Positions 63,710 through 64,000 of a stretch of DNA of 64,000 nucleotides are shown piece by piece. The DNA comes from Diprion similis (Eukaryota > Arthropoda > Insecta > Hymenoptera > Diprionidae): positions 25,008,001 through 25,072,000 of the forward strand of contig NC_060110.1 in the NCBI RefSeq assembly GCF_021155765.1. The letters run 5' to 3'. The first letter of the stretch is position 1. Every line of letters begins with the position of its first letter. The position numbers and the translations under genes were made by a program. The notes under the pieces were generated by a model, which worked only from the letters and a program-made list of their open reading frames with translations, searched no databases and was not told the DNA's origin.

Positions 63710-64000
63710 TTCTTTCATTTATTTTCCTGCAATTTTTCTTCGAAACCTCGTATTTCATCCCTGGCATTGTATTATGACCCTTCATTGTAAACGTTTTCAG
63801 CATCAGTACGTCTAGACGTCCATATGAGCGAGTAGAGGTTTCGTGGGGAAGAAGAAACTTTCAGAGGCAATTAGTACCATTCGAGTAGTATAGAGATTAT
63901 TCCATCGTCGACGAAATGCAAATGTACACATTGAAATATACAGCATAAATATTGAACCTCTGGGTACTTATAACTACTTGTTTGACTAACTAGCAACTTG
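63710..64000. other. Window end, nothing recognised
   Basis: Plus-strand frames here are short and hydrophobic (FMVVASFIYFPAIFLRN) and continue from the end of the direct repeat. No gene can be supported. Confidence 0.35.

Noticed and set aside
1..64000. CRISPR arrays, bacterial operons, rRNA or tRNA genes
   Set aside because: No regular spacer-repeat array, operon-like gene packing or conserved RNA gene sequence was seen, and the gene structures are eukaryotic.

Overview
The window reads as a piece of arthropod, most likely insect, nuclear genome. It is AT-rich with long non-coding stretches, short intron-containing genes with GT-AG splice sites, foldback/MITE-type elements and GGTA-type tetranucleotide arrays. 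The C/EBP architecture and repeat style suggest a hymenopteran, possibly a sawfly. That placement is an inference from general appearance, not from a diagnostic sequence.

About 1-38,000: no gene could be recognised with confidence. The stretch holds several inverted-repeat elements (about 6.1, 18.5, 19.5 and 27.6 kb), a dispersed repeat core seen at 6.1 and 24.4 kb, a decayed LTR-retroelement integrase tail (7.8 kb), GC-rich islands, CRE-like sites (1.9 and 16.7 kb) and, from 35.7 to 38 kb, a long AT/simple-repeat tract that lies on the 3' side of the C/EBP gene.

38,270-41,570 (minus strand): an intronless gene for a C/EBP-type bZIP transcription factor (372 aa), the orthologue of Drosophila slow border cells. 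Just upstream are a candidate TATA box, very short upstream reading frames, two consensus C/EBP-binding palindromes and a 176-bp near-perfect hairpin.

44,640-58,353 (minus strand): a head-to-tail array of three alpha-arrestin (arrestin-domain-containing, ARRDC) genes. Two are intact seven-exon genes (about 426 aa at 58.4-55.4 kb and about 411 aa at 52.5-49.1 kb) with identical intron phases and three core exons of identical length. Each ends in a PPSY motif of the kind that recruits NEDD4-family WW domains. The third, at 46.3-44.6 kb, is an unprocessed pseudogene that keeps recognisable exons but has stop codons, a dead splice donor and a lost PPxY motif.

53-54 kb and 62-64 kb carry two copies of a long direct repeat that flank the 58-kb arrestin gene. 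The rest of 58.5-64 kb is repeat-rich and gene-poor. The two recognised systems are unrelated in function: C/EBP is a nuclear regulator, whereas alpha-arrestins are cytoplasmic and endosomal trafficking adaptors.
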